In this document: positions 56,981 through 64,000 of the stretch, in pieces
How positions within the stretch are numbered: the stretch's first letter is position 1
How the letters are laid out: every line of letters starts with the position of its first letter
From: Thermosynechococcaceae cyanobacterium Okahandja
Lineage (GTDB): Bacteria > Cyanobacteriota > Cyanobacteriia > Thermosynechococcales > Thermosynechococcaceae
Length of the DNA stretch: 64,000 bases
Direction of reading: 5' to 3'
NCBI GenBank assembly: GCA_041530395.1
Contig: CP136945.1
Location: 434,001-498,000, forward strand
Position numbers and translations under genes: made by a program
The notes under the pieces: generated by a model
Told to the model about the DNA's origin: nothing
What the model saw: only the letters and a program-made list of their open reading frames with translations
The model's database searches: none

Positions 56981-59143
56981 ATGCTTGCCTACTGTACCCA
57001 TACCAAGTGCTCCCATCCCCGCAATGAATTAGCTGATCTAGAGTCTGTGGCAAAGGGTGAGCGGATTGGTAACAGATTTTGTTTGACTTGCGGTATGCCC
57101 TTGATCTTAGGCGGTCGGTACGTTGCGCAGCGAGTTTTGGGGCAAGGGGGCTTTGGTATTACTTACCTAGCTCAGGACTTGGATATTCCCGGAAAACGCC
57201 AGTGCGTGATCAAGCAGTTCCAACCAGATACGACCGACCCAGACTTACTTGCAACAGCCGAAGACTTATTCAAGCGTGAAGCAGTCGTCCTCACACAGCT
57301 AGGTGAACACCCGCAAATACCTAGTCTTTTAGCATTTTTTCAAGAGCGAGCACCTAGCGTAATAGAGGGAGGCGGACAACAATACTTTTATCTGGTTCAG
57401 GAATTTATTGATGGTGAAACCCTTGCCGATGAATTAGAGCAGCAGGGTCGATTTAGTGAAGAGAAAGTTCGACATGTTCTAAAAGAACTCTTGCCAGTTT
57501 TGGATTATATCCATCAGAAAGGAGTGATTCACCGAGACATTAAGCCCACTAACATTATGCGCCAATCGTCCGAGAACAGTAAATTCCCGGGGCAGCAGCG
57601 GCTTTACCTCATCGATTTTGGGGCTGTCAAACAAATTTCGCAAGTCACCCAAGTTGTTAAAGGCAGTACAAGAATTTACACAGAGCATTATGCTGCCCCT
57701 GAGCAAGCTAGGGGAGAACGTGTCTTTCCTAGCTCAGATCTCTACGCTCTTGCTGTAACCTGTCTGGTTTTGCTCACGGGTAAACAGCCGGAAGATTTAT
57801 TCGATCCCTATCACCACCGTTGGCGTTGGCAGCACTACGCTCACGTCAGCCTACAACTAGAAAAGGTTCTGGAGCGGATGCTAGCCATTAACCCTAATGA
57901 TCGTTATCAATCTGCCAGAGAAGTAGAAGAGGCACTGAAGAATAAACCTAAAACACCATTCCCACTGGTGTTATTACTCATGCTAGTGATGCTATGGGCA
58001 GTAAACACAGCCAATACAATAGTAGCAATGAAGGAATTAGTTTGGCAGCCCATACTGGAGTGGCTTATGGATCTTATGTATAAGAGAACTCTAAAGCAAG
58101 ATGAAGCAATAGAGTTGTTACATCGGTGGTTTAGGAGCAAGCCAGAAATTTTTGGCCGCAATTATAATCTTGAGCCAGCTCATCAGTTACTCACTGGTTC
58201 GCTTCTGAATGACGTGGTTGATAAGTCGATACCTTTTTTACAGACTAACAATGCCTATTACGTCTATCAAAATTATGAGATTGAGTCACCACCAGTTAAT
58301 TTTCGCTCTGAAGAAAGGAAAGCAGAAATAACTTTCAAAGTTTATGAAACTGCTATATTGTATCAAAATAACGAGCCACTAAATCAAATCTCAACTCAAA
58401 AGCTCTATACCTACACAATAGTTTACGACGAACAAAGTAATTCGTGGAAAATTTCTGATACTTTTCCGTCATTATTGGATGATTTTCCATCATTAGACGA
58501 GGGAAGCATTCTAGACCAAGATGAGGCAGTAGAGTTATTACATCGGTGGTTTAGCAGTAAACCAGATATTTTTGGCTACAACTACAACCTCACTCCAGCC
58601 TATGAGTTACTCACCGGCTCACTTCTGAATGAAGTGGTTGATAAGTCGATACCATGGTTAAAAAATAATAATGCCTACTATACTTATCAAGATTATCAAA
58701 TTGACTCGCCACCGACTTACTTCTATCGTGAAGTAGGAAAAGCAGAAATAACTGTCAATATCCGTGAAGTTAATACCTTGCATCAAAAGGGTAAACCACC
58801 CAATCAAACATCAGTCTATAAGCTCTATACTTACACGATAGTTTACGACGAACAAAGTAATTCGTGGAAAATTTCTAGCGTGGTTCCTGCATCTCCTCAA
58901 CTTGGGTGGAAGAAGGCTTGTGGTTCAACTTATGCGGCTGAAAGTTATTGGTGGCCTGTGCGTGGGCCGAGTGCTGCCCTCAGTGTTGTTAAGGAAAAGT
59001 ACTGTGGTGACGCACTCATTGTGGAGAATCAAACCCAAGCCGCCAGCTTTCGTAATCAGGAAGATGCTGAAGAGTTTGCAACATTACTCAGTCAAGCCAC
59101 CGGTTACCGCTTCTACGTGGGTGAGCCAAAATGGGTAGATTAG
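56981..59143 (+). CDS. Serine/threonine protein kinase with tandem IMS-like domains
   Basis: The 720-residue protein begins with a four-cysteine zinc ribbon (C5, C10, C34, C37). The kinase domain (about 43-310) has the GQGGFGITYLA loop, IKQF lysine, VIHRDIKPTNIM and LIDFGAVKQ, all intact. A membrane helix at about 326-349 follows. Two copies of about 130 residues (about 373-505 and 513-645, starting QDEAIELLHRWF and QDEAVELLHRWF) look like ARC6-type IMS (DUF4101) domains. A short C-terminal SPOR-like end follows. Codon use is more AT-rich than neighbours. It is probably a membrane sensor kinase; targets are unknown. Confidence 0.85.
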   Translation: MLAYCTHTKCSHPRNELADLESVAKGERIGNRFCLTCGMPLILGGRYVAQRVLGQGGFGITYLAQDLDIPGKRQCVIKQFQPDTTDPDLLATAEDLFKREAVVLTQLGEHPQIPSLLAFFQERAPSVIEGGGQQYFYLVQEFIDGETLADELEQQGRFSEEKVRHVLKELLPVLDYIHQKGVIHRDIKPTNIMRQSSENSKFPGQQRLYLIDFGAVKQISQVTQVVKGSTRIYTEHYAAPEQARGERVFPSSDLYALAVTCLVLLTGKQPEDLFDPYHHRWRWQHYAHVSLQLEKVLERMLAINPNDRYQSAREVEEALKNKPKTPFPLVLLLMLVMLWAVNTANTIVAMKELVWQPILEWLMDLMYKRTLKQDEAIELLHRWFRSKPEIFGRNYNLEPAHQLLTGSLLNDVVDKSIPFLQTNNAYYVYQNYEIESPPVNFRSEERKAEITFKVYETAILYQNNEPLNQISTQKLYTYTIVYDEQSNSWKISDTFPSLLDDFPSLDEGSILDQDEAVELLHRWFSSKPDIFGYNYNLTPAYELLTGSLLNEVVDKSIPWLKNNNAYYTYQDYQIDSPPTYFYREVGKAEITVNIREVNTLHQKGKPPNQTSVYKLYTYTIVYDEQSNSWKISSVVPASPQLGWKKACGSTYAAESYWWPVRGPSAALSVVKEKYCGDALIVENQTQAASFRNQEDAEEFATLLSQATGYRFYVGEPKWVD

Positions 59144-60087
59144 AGAAGTCTAACTCACAGGAGTCACAGAAGTCTGGCTACATCATGACTAAACGGTCGG
59201 GAATGCCACCTGAATCATTAAGGATGCTGATTTGCTTACTGCTTGCCACGGGTCTATTGCTGCTGATTATTTTTGTCATCTTACCCAAAATGCCGCAAAC
59301 CCAACCGGAAAATGTGCCAACTGCCGAACCGCAAACACCAACACCTCAACCCGACTCACCGCATTCTCAAGAGAAAGAGGTTTCAAATCCCTCTCCAGCC
59401 CCTAGGCAGTTTATCAATATTAACTATGAAAATGCCGCTGCTTACGTGGCTCAAATTCCAGCTAAGTATGTTGTGCTTACGTTTGACGATGGTCCGATGC
59501 CAGAATATACGCTGCCAATTCTAAATACGTTACGCCAATATGGCATGAAGGCAACCTTTTTTGTTATTGGTGCTCGCGTGGCTCAGCACTGTGATATTTT
59601 GCAGCGCATCCGTCAAGACGGTCATGAAATTGCTAATCATACCTATAGTCATCCGCGGTTAACGCAGTTGTCTCCTGAGCAAATGCAGAGGGAACTGATG
59701 AAGACTCAGCAGGTGATTCGTCAATGCTTGCAACCAATTGATAAAACCTATCAGCCCCGTTGGTTTCGTGCACCCTATGGTGCTCAAAATGCTGAGGTGG
59801 TGGCTCGCGTGAACCGTCTTGGCATGAACTCGGCATTGTGGTCGCTGGATACGCAGGATTGGCATATTGAAACCACGGCAGAGATGATTGCTGAGGATGT
59901 GATACAGGGGGGCGATCGCCAACTGGTGCTAATGCATGATGGTACGGAGTATAACGAAGCCATGAGAGCTAATCTGATCGTGAATCCTAGCCGTCAACCA
60001 ACAGCTGATGCCTTGAGCCGGATTCTGGCCAATTACCGCGCCAATGGAATCTCAACGCTGACCCTCTCTGAAGCATTCAAGGACTAA
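59131..60087 (+). CDS. Polysaccharide deacetylase, NodB family
   Basis: The 318-residue protein has one membrane anchor (about residues 29-51), a Pro-rich linker, and a NodB domain with VVLTFDDGPMPEYTLPIL, HEIANHTYSHPRLT (metal His), WFRAPYGAQ, SLDTQDWHIE and VLMHDG. All five motifs are conserved, so it should deacetylate peptidoglycan or another N-acetyl polymer outside the membrane. The start at 59131 overlaps the kinase stop by 13 bases and has GGTGAG upstream; ATG 59185 is an alternative. Confidence 0.88.
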   Translation: MGRLEKSNSQESQKSGYIMTKRSGMPPESLRMLICLLLATGLLLLIIFVILPKMPQTQPENVPTAEPQTPTPQPDSPHSQEKEVSNPSPAPRQFININYENAAAYVAQIPAKYVVLTFDDGPMPEYTLPILNTLRQYGMKATFFVIGARVAQHCDILQRIRQDGHEIANHTYSHPRLTQLSPEQMQRELMKTQQVIRQCLQPIDKTYQPRWFRAPYGAQNAEVVARVNRLGMNSALWSLDTQDWHIETTAEMIAEDVIQGGDRQLVLMHDGTEYNEAMRANLIVNPSRQPTADALSRILANYRANGISTLTLSEAFKD

Positions 60088-62222
60088 AAGCCATAGTGTT
60101 CGATGGCTTCTAAAATGCCTTCGGCGTAGTGCCCCTTGGCAAAGTAGATATGAGGGCGGTCCCGCAGTCTTTCGAGTTCTGGGCTATGGTTGCCCACCAC
60201 CACCGCTAAGGTATTGCCGGTGAGCATTTGCTCATCATTGCCGGAGTCCCCCGCCACCAGCAATTTTTGCAGCGGATAGCCCCACTTCAGGGCAAGGTAG
60301 CGCAGGGCATCGCCTTTAGAGGCGCGCAGAGGCAAAATATCTAAAAACTGGCTGTGGGAAAAAATTGAGCGGCAGTGAAGTTTTTGCTGGCGTAGGAGTC
60401 GCAGTACGGGGGTAATGGAGGGCAAAACGTCTGTATCGACCGTATAGCTAATTTTGTGGGGGCGTTGATTTTCGCTGGTCTGGAGGCTAAGCCCCGGCAC
60501 GCTGGCAAGGGTATCTCTGACCCGCTCGGGTTCCCAACGATAGCTAATGTGCTGGGTCCAGCTTGTATCGGGCACTAAGTGGGGGCCGTAGTGAATTTCA
60601 CTGCCGACAGAGGTAATGAGCACATCCGGTAAGGGAACGCCCCATTCGTTTAAGACCTCAAGGGTAATTTCTAGGTGACGACCGGTGGCCACCCCAAAGC
60701 CTAGCTCTGGTCGCTGCTGCAGCAGTTCCAAGAGGTGCTCAAGGGCGGGGCGATCGCCAATGAGGGTGTTGTCAATATCACTCACCAGCAGTCGGTCAAG
60801 GGTGAGTAGCCGATTGCGACTGGTGGCATTGCGGCGGTAGGGAGCCGCTTGGCGTTGCACACTGAGGGCGGGTAGCACTGATTTTTCCGCCAGTTGGGCG
60901 ATAGCTGTGAGGTAAGCCTCCACATGACTTTGCCACGAATAGTGCTGCTGTACCCCCTGCAAACCGTTTTCTGACCACTCCTGCCACTGGCGATCGCTGG
61001 TAAAAGCACGGTGTAAGGCGGTGCGAATGGCTTCGGGGTCGAGGGCATCAAAGAGTAAGCCATTGCGGCAGTTGCGGATAATTTCCTTGGGGCCACCATC
61101 GGCGGTGGCTAAGATGGGCAGACCGCAGGCGGAAGCTTCAATGAGGGTGAGGCCAAAGGGTTCAGTCAAGGCCGGATTGATAAATACCCCCCGCTGCTGT
61201 GCCGCCAAACGGTAGAGATCCGGCACCTCGTCGCTGGTGTGGGTTTTGGGGTAGGCCACCTTACCGTAAAGATCGTAGCGATCCACAAGCGTAAAAAGCT
61301 CGGTTAAGACTTGGCGGGGGCTGGCCTCCATTTTGCTGATGTCGGTGCGGTTCCCCAGTACCAACACAAGGTTGGCTCGCTCTTGCAGCATCGGATCAGT
61401 GCCATACACCTTCACTAATGCGGCAATATTTTTGCGGGGGACGGGTCGCGATAAGCAGAAAATAAAGGGCTTCTCTGGCTCCACCAAAAACCGCCGTAAT
61501 TCTTTACGCATGGGCAGGTTCGGACTCACCGGCCCCGGGTAAAAGCGTTCGGTATCGACCCCAGGCGGAATCACCGCCATGCGCTCTGGATTGTAATGGT
61601 CGTAAAGGCCGTACTGCTCTTCCACCTCCTGGTGGGTACTGGCAATAATCAGCGCCGCACTGGCAAGGGTTTGCTCTTCTGCTTCGATGCGGGTTGTAAA
61701 ATGAAATTGCTCCTCAATGACCTCCGGTTTACTGCCCTGATCCAGCAGCCGCTGCCGTTTAACGCGCCCCAAGGAGTGCCCCGTATGCACCAAGGGCACC
61801 CCCAACCAACCGGCAACGCGGCAGCCAACATAACCGGCATCCGCATAGTGGCTGTGAATCACATCCGGCATCCGCCCACTCTGGCGTAAATGGCGCAGCA
61901 GTTCGTCGGCAAAAACATCAAGGTAAGGCCAGAGCACTTCTTTGCGCAGGTAACGGCGCGGTCCGCAAGCGAGGCGCACAATTCGGGCGCGATCGGCAAT
62001 GGCTTCAATGGGTTGGGCGTAGTCGGCACTCACTTTGGGGTCGTTAATCAACCGAGTGACCAGATCCACTTGTGCCACGTGGGGATGAGCCGCTAACTTG
62101 CGCGCCAGTTCAACAACGTAGCGGGTTTGGCCGCCGGTATCAGCATCCCGTCCCAATTCAAGGCGATCGCCGCGAATTAAGCCATGAACACTGATGAGGA
62201 CAATGTATAATCCCTGTTGCAT
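60084..62222 (-). CDS. spsA: Sucrose-phosphate synthase with C-terminal phosphatase-like domain
   Basis: The 712-residue protein joins a GT-B glycosyltransferase (about 1-450: LGRDADTGGQTRYVVELAR, HSHYADAGYVGCRVAGWLG, EPFGLTLIEASACGLPILA) to a HAD domain (about 465-712). The HAD domain keeps DIDNTL, TSVGSEIHYG, a Lys in RASKGDALRYL and VAGDSGNDEQML. All phosphatase motifs look intact, so it may make sucrose from UDP-glucose and fructose-6-phosphate by itself. In some cyanobacterial SPS proteins this domain is inactive. It is convergent with the deacetylase (4-base overlap). Confidence 0.93.
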   Translation of the reverse strand: MQQGLYIVLISVHGLIRGDRLELGRDADTGGQTRYVVELARKLAAHPHVAQVDLVTRLINDPKVSADYAQPIEAIADRARIVRLACGPRRYLRKEVLWPYLDVFADELLRHLRQSGRMPDVIHSHYADAGYVGCRVAGWLGVPLVHTGHSLGRVKRQRLLDQGSKPEVIEEQFHFTTRIEAEEQTLASAALIIASTHQEVEEQYGLYDHYNPERMAVIPPGVDTERFYPGPVSPNLPMRKELRRFLVEPEKPFIFCLSRPVPRKNIAALVKVYGTDPMLQERANLVLVLGNRTDISKMEASPRQVLTELFTLVDRYDLYGKVAYPKTHTSDEVPDLYRLAAQQRGVFINPALTEPFGLTLIEASACGLPILATADGGPKEIIRNCRNGLLFDALDPEAIRTALHRAFTSDRQWQEWSENGLQGVQQHYSWQSHVEAYLTAIAQLAEKSVLPALSVQRQAAPYRRNATSRNRLLTLDRLLVSDIDNTLIGDRPALEHLLELLQQRPELGFGVATGRHLEITLEVLNEWGVPLPDVLITSVGSEIHYGPHLVPDTSWTQHISYRWEPERVRDTLASVPGLSLQTSENQRPHKISYTVDTDVLPSITPVLRLLRQQKLHCRSIFSHSQFLDILPLRASKGDALRYLALKWGYPLQKLLVAGDSGNDEQMLTGNTLAVVVGNHSPELERLRDRPHIYFAKGHYAEGILEAIEHYGF

Positions 62223-62294
62223 AACTCTTCCCCTTGTGTGGTTGGTTGCTCACCCAGTTGGGGATCACAGTTCTTTTTCACCCTACCGAAGATC

Positions 62295-63026
62295 ATGGCA
62301 ATTGTCCAAAATAGTGTGTCGCCACCTGCTGCCATTGCCCTCAAGGAGGTGTCCTTTGGCTGGTTACCGGAGCGGCTGCTGCTGCATCGCGTCTCCCTGA
62401 GTATTCCCCGAGGGCAATTGTGGATGCTACTCGGTCGCAACGGCAGTGGGAAATCCACTCTCATTCGTCTGTTGGCAGGGTTGCTGCCTCCTGCGGCGGG
62501 TGAATGTTCCGTTGAGCAACCCCTTGGCTTTGTCTTTCAAAATCCAGATCATCAACTGGTGATGCCCAGCGTGGGGGCGGATATTGCCTTTAGTTTGAAT
62601 GGTGAATCTTTGAACTACTGGCAGGTGCGCGAGCGGGTGAGTGCCGCGTTGCAGGCGGTAAACTTACAGGGCTTGGAACGCCGCCCCATCTATGCCCTCA
62701 GCGGCGGCCAAAAACAGCGGGTGGCTATTGCTGGGGCGATCGCCCGTCAGTGTCGCGTTCTGCTGTTGGATGAACCCACCGCCTTACTGGATCCCGAGAG
62801 CCAGCAGGAGTTACTGGGCTATGTGCGGCAACTGGTCAACCGTGAAGGCATGACGGCGCTATGGGTGACCCACCGTTTGGATGAACTGACCCAAGCGGAC
62901 GGTGCCATTGTCTTAGATCAAGGCAAAATTATTGGCCAAGGGGCACCCCCTGCCATGATGCCTTTGATTTATCAGCAACAAACCCTAGCCAGCAATGGCG
63001 ATTCAGGTGTCTTGGGCGGCAATTAA
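62295..63026 (+). CDS. ABC transporter ATP-binding protein, ECF/CbiO type
   Basis: The protein of about 243 residues has Walker A GRNGSGKSTLIRL, Q-loop VFQNPDHQLVMPSVGADIAF, signature LSGGQKQRVAIAGAIA, Walker B LLLDEPTALLDPES and WVTHRLDEL. The FQNPDHQ block is typical of energy-coupling-factor ATPases for cobalt, nickel or vitamins. The frame is open to 62217, but ATG 62295 fits the family start. No transmembrane partner is adjacent. Confidence 0.85.
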   Translation: MAIVQNSVSPPAAIALKEVSFGWLPERLLLHRVSLSIPRGQLWMLLGRNGSGKSTLIRLLAGLLPPAAGECSVEQPLGFVFQNPDHQLVMPSVGADIAFSLNGESLNYWQVRERVSAALQAVNLQGLERRPIYALSGGQKQRVAIAGAIARQCRVLLLDEPTALLDPESQQELLGYVRQLVNREGMTALWVTHRLDELTQADGAIVLDQGKIIGQGAPPAMMPLIYQQQTLASNGDSGVLGGN

Positions 63027-63374
63027 AAGGGCGCAGGTACTAAAGCCAACGAGTAGAGGCATCAGGGACTGATACCAGCAGCTTAGGCCGGTTGTCACTA
63101 GGGCGATCGCCAACGCCAACCATTGTAACCGTCGCTGCTGCGGCGAAATTGCAGTGGGCAATTCAATGAGTTGCAGCGCTTGAGACGGCAGCGGTAAGGG
63201 CATGACCCCTCCGGGTGGGAATGCCCAGTACTGGTACTGCTCCACAAACAAATCTGTCCAGCCGTGCTCGTGACACCATGCCAATGCCGATGTGTAGGAG
63301 TATTTTAGTAACGCAGAGGGGCAGTTCATACTGGACTCAAAAGGGTAAAGCTTGAACCTTTCTATTGCGACCAT
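63003..63374 (-). CDS. Small membrane-associated hypothetical protein
   Basis: From the ATG at 63374 (alternative 63329) the product of about 107-123 residues has SYTSALAWCHEHGWTDLF and YQYWAFPPGGVMPLPLP, then two hydrophobic stretches (LQWLALAIALVTTGLSCWY and MPLLVGFSTCALLIAA). AGGAGG lies 15 bases before 63374. It seems a conserved two-helix membrane protein of unknown function. Its 3' end overlaps the ATPase gene by 24 bases. Confidence 0.6.
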   Translation of the reverse strand: MVAIERFKLYPFESSMNCPSALLKYSYTSALAWCHEHGWTDLFVEQYQYWAFPPGGVMPLPLPSQALQLIELPTAISPQQRRLQWLALAIALVTTGLSCWYQSLMPLLVGFSTCALLIAAQDT

Positions 63375-63448
63375 AACAGACAGGAGCAACCCTCCTAAAT
63401 GGCTTGTTGTAACTCTTAATCGTTTGGTTTCAGAGAATAAACAAATGA

Positions 63449-63478
63449 AACAGCCACGCATCTGAGGGGATGGCTGTT
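63449..63478. promoter_or_regulatory. Inverted repeat upstream of the metal ATPase gene
   Basis: AACAGCCA and TGGCTGTT (perfect 8-base arms) flank 14 bases in the divergent region between the small membrane protein gene and the P-type ATPase gene, 64 bases before the latter's ATG. It may be a metal-regulator site or a transcript hairpin. Confidence 0.35.
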
Positions 63479-63542
63479 GTATGTTACGCCCTAAACAAAC
63501 GTTATAAGCTGGGAAACAATGGCCAGTAAAAGGCAGGATGCA

Positions 63543-64000
63543 ATGGCACAGGAGATTGTCCATGCCACCGCAGGACGGGTACGATTTCGCGTGCCGCGGC
63601 TGCGTCAAGATGCTGACTATGCAGAACTGGTGGTGCAGTTACTGGAGTCGTTGGCAATTGTGGAGCGGGTGCGTCTCAACCGCCAAGCGGCCACGGTGGT
63701 GGTGGAGTATCAACCCCACTTACTGAGCGCCGCCACCATTCACGAGAGCCTGAGTCGCTGCTTTGACCAAGCAACGGTGGCCACGCCCCAGCCGTTTCCC
63801 CCCACGGCAGCCCCCGCCGATGCGATCGCCCTCGAAGATTACGAAGCGCAAGTGGAGGCGGATGCCCGTCTTGAAACGGATTGGGAACGCTTAGGGCTAC
63901 CCCTTGTAGCCTTGGGAATATCCCTGCTGAGCGTCCCGTTTGAACTGCCTTTTGTCGTAGTGGGGGCAACGGTTCTGGCCAGTGCATGGCCATGGTTTCA
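63543..64000 (+). CDS. Heavy-metal P-type ATPase, N-terminal part (cut by window end)
   Basis: The open frame from ATG 63543, with AGGA just upstream, runs off the right edge after 152 codons. Residues 5-80 (IVHATAGRVRFRVPRLRQDA) form an HMA-like domain without the CxxC metal motif. An acidic linker follows, then the start of a hydrophobic helix pair (LGLPLVALGISLLSVPFELP). This is the layout of HMA_2-type P-type ATPases or HMA-domain membrane proteins. The DKTGT catalytic motif lies beyond the window, so the call is tentative. Confidence 0.6.
   Translation, partial: MAQEIVHATAGRVRFRVPRLRQDADYAELVVQLLESLAIVERVRLNRQAATVVVEYQPHLLSAATIHESLSRCFDQATVATPQPFPPTAAPADAIALEDYEAQVEADARLETDWERLGLPLVALGISLLSVPFELPFVVVGATVLASAWPWF

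Noticed and set aside
56600-59910. Absence of HIP1 octamers as proof of foreign origin
   Set aside because: The region lacks GCGATCGC for about 3.3 kb, but so does the pilO-pilQ region (about 39.2-42.5 kb), which is core. Only composition and the transposon relic were used.

Overview
The window is a 64 kb chromosomal segment of a cyanobacterium, most likely a thermophilic unicellular one of the Thermosynechococcus group. This rests on photosystem I PsaK, the NDH-1 subunit NdhM, the alkane genes ado and aar, sucrose-phosphate synthase, PilMNOQ, ClpC, a MenA of phylloquinone synthesis, and frequent HIP1 octamers (GCGATCGC). Species assignment is inference; no database search was possible. Gene density is high. 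Many convergent genes overlap at their 3' ends, and most genes are housekeeping.

Layout. 0-7 kb: end of a proline-rich protein, an MNT/HEPN (MntA/HepT-like) pair, cutA, an orphan DevC-like permease, a GH57 enzyme, an esterase, a CmpR-like LysR regulator, a pentapeptide-repeat protein and a DUF2949 protein. 7-15 kb (minus strand): bioB, pheT, a PEP-synthase-like protein and a bifunctional Rel. 15-17.4 kb: tRNA-Ser(UGA), futA with its terminator, and a mercaptopyruvate sulfurtransferase. 17.4-21.4 kb is the accessory region: a DUF3611 membrane protein, a decayed IS605-family tnpB with its right end, a frameshifted small ORF, and five tandem copies of a gene for a coiled-coil protein with one C-terminal membrane segment.

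21.4-37.2 kb: thiO-like oxidase, FMN reductase, hemB, NUDIX hydrolase, map, photolyase, a possible hydrolase, tsaD, a ZnuB/MntB-type permease, ndhM, hisIE, SRP RNA, a CysQ-like phosphatase, pyruvate kinase, a beta-lactamase-fold protein, psaK, trpF and a DUF2993 protein. 37.5-42.4 kb: the pilM-pilN-pilO-pilQ type IV pilus operon. 42.5-48.8 kb: a small conserved protein, tmk, birA, and the minus-strand series ado-aar-accA-SDR-folE, which couples alkane synthesis to fatty-acid precursor supply. 49-56.6 kb: tRNA-Pro(UGG), a ribbon-helix-helix protein behind a strong terminator, menA, a GNAT enzyme, a transglutaminase-like protein, clpC and a HAD phosphatase.

56.6-60.1 kb is a second accessory segment. 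It holds a tnpB C-terminal relic, then an AT-richer serine/threonine kinase with two tandem IMS-like domains, then a NodB polysaccharide deacetylase. 60-64 kb: a two-domain sucrose-phosphate synthase, an ECF-type ATPase, a small membrane protein, and the start of what is probably a metal P-type ATPase that runs off the end.

The strongest candidates for something undescribed are the five-gene tandem array of tail-anchored coiled-coil proteins at 19.4-21.4 kb, whose length differences are whole coiled-coil units, and the kinase with duplicated IMS-like domains. The RHH gene whose start codon lies 11 nt behind an intrinsic terminator is also worth testing.
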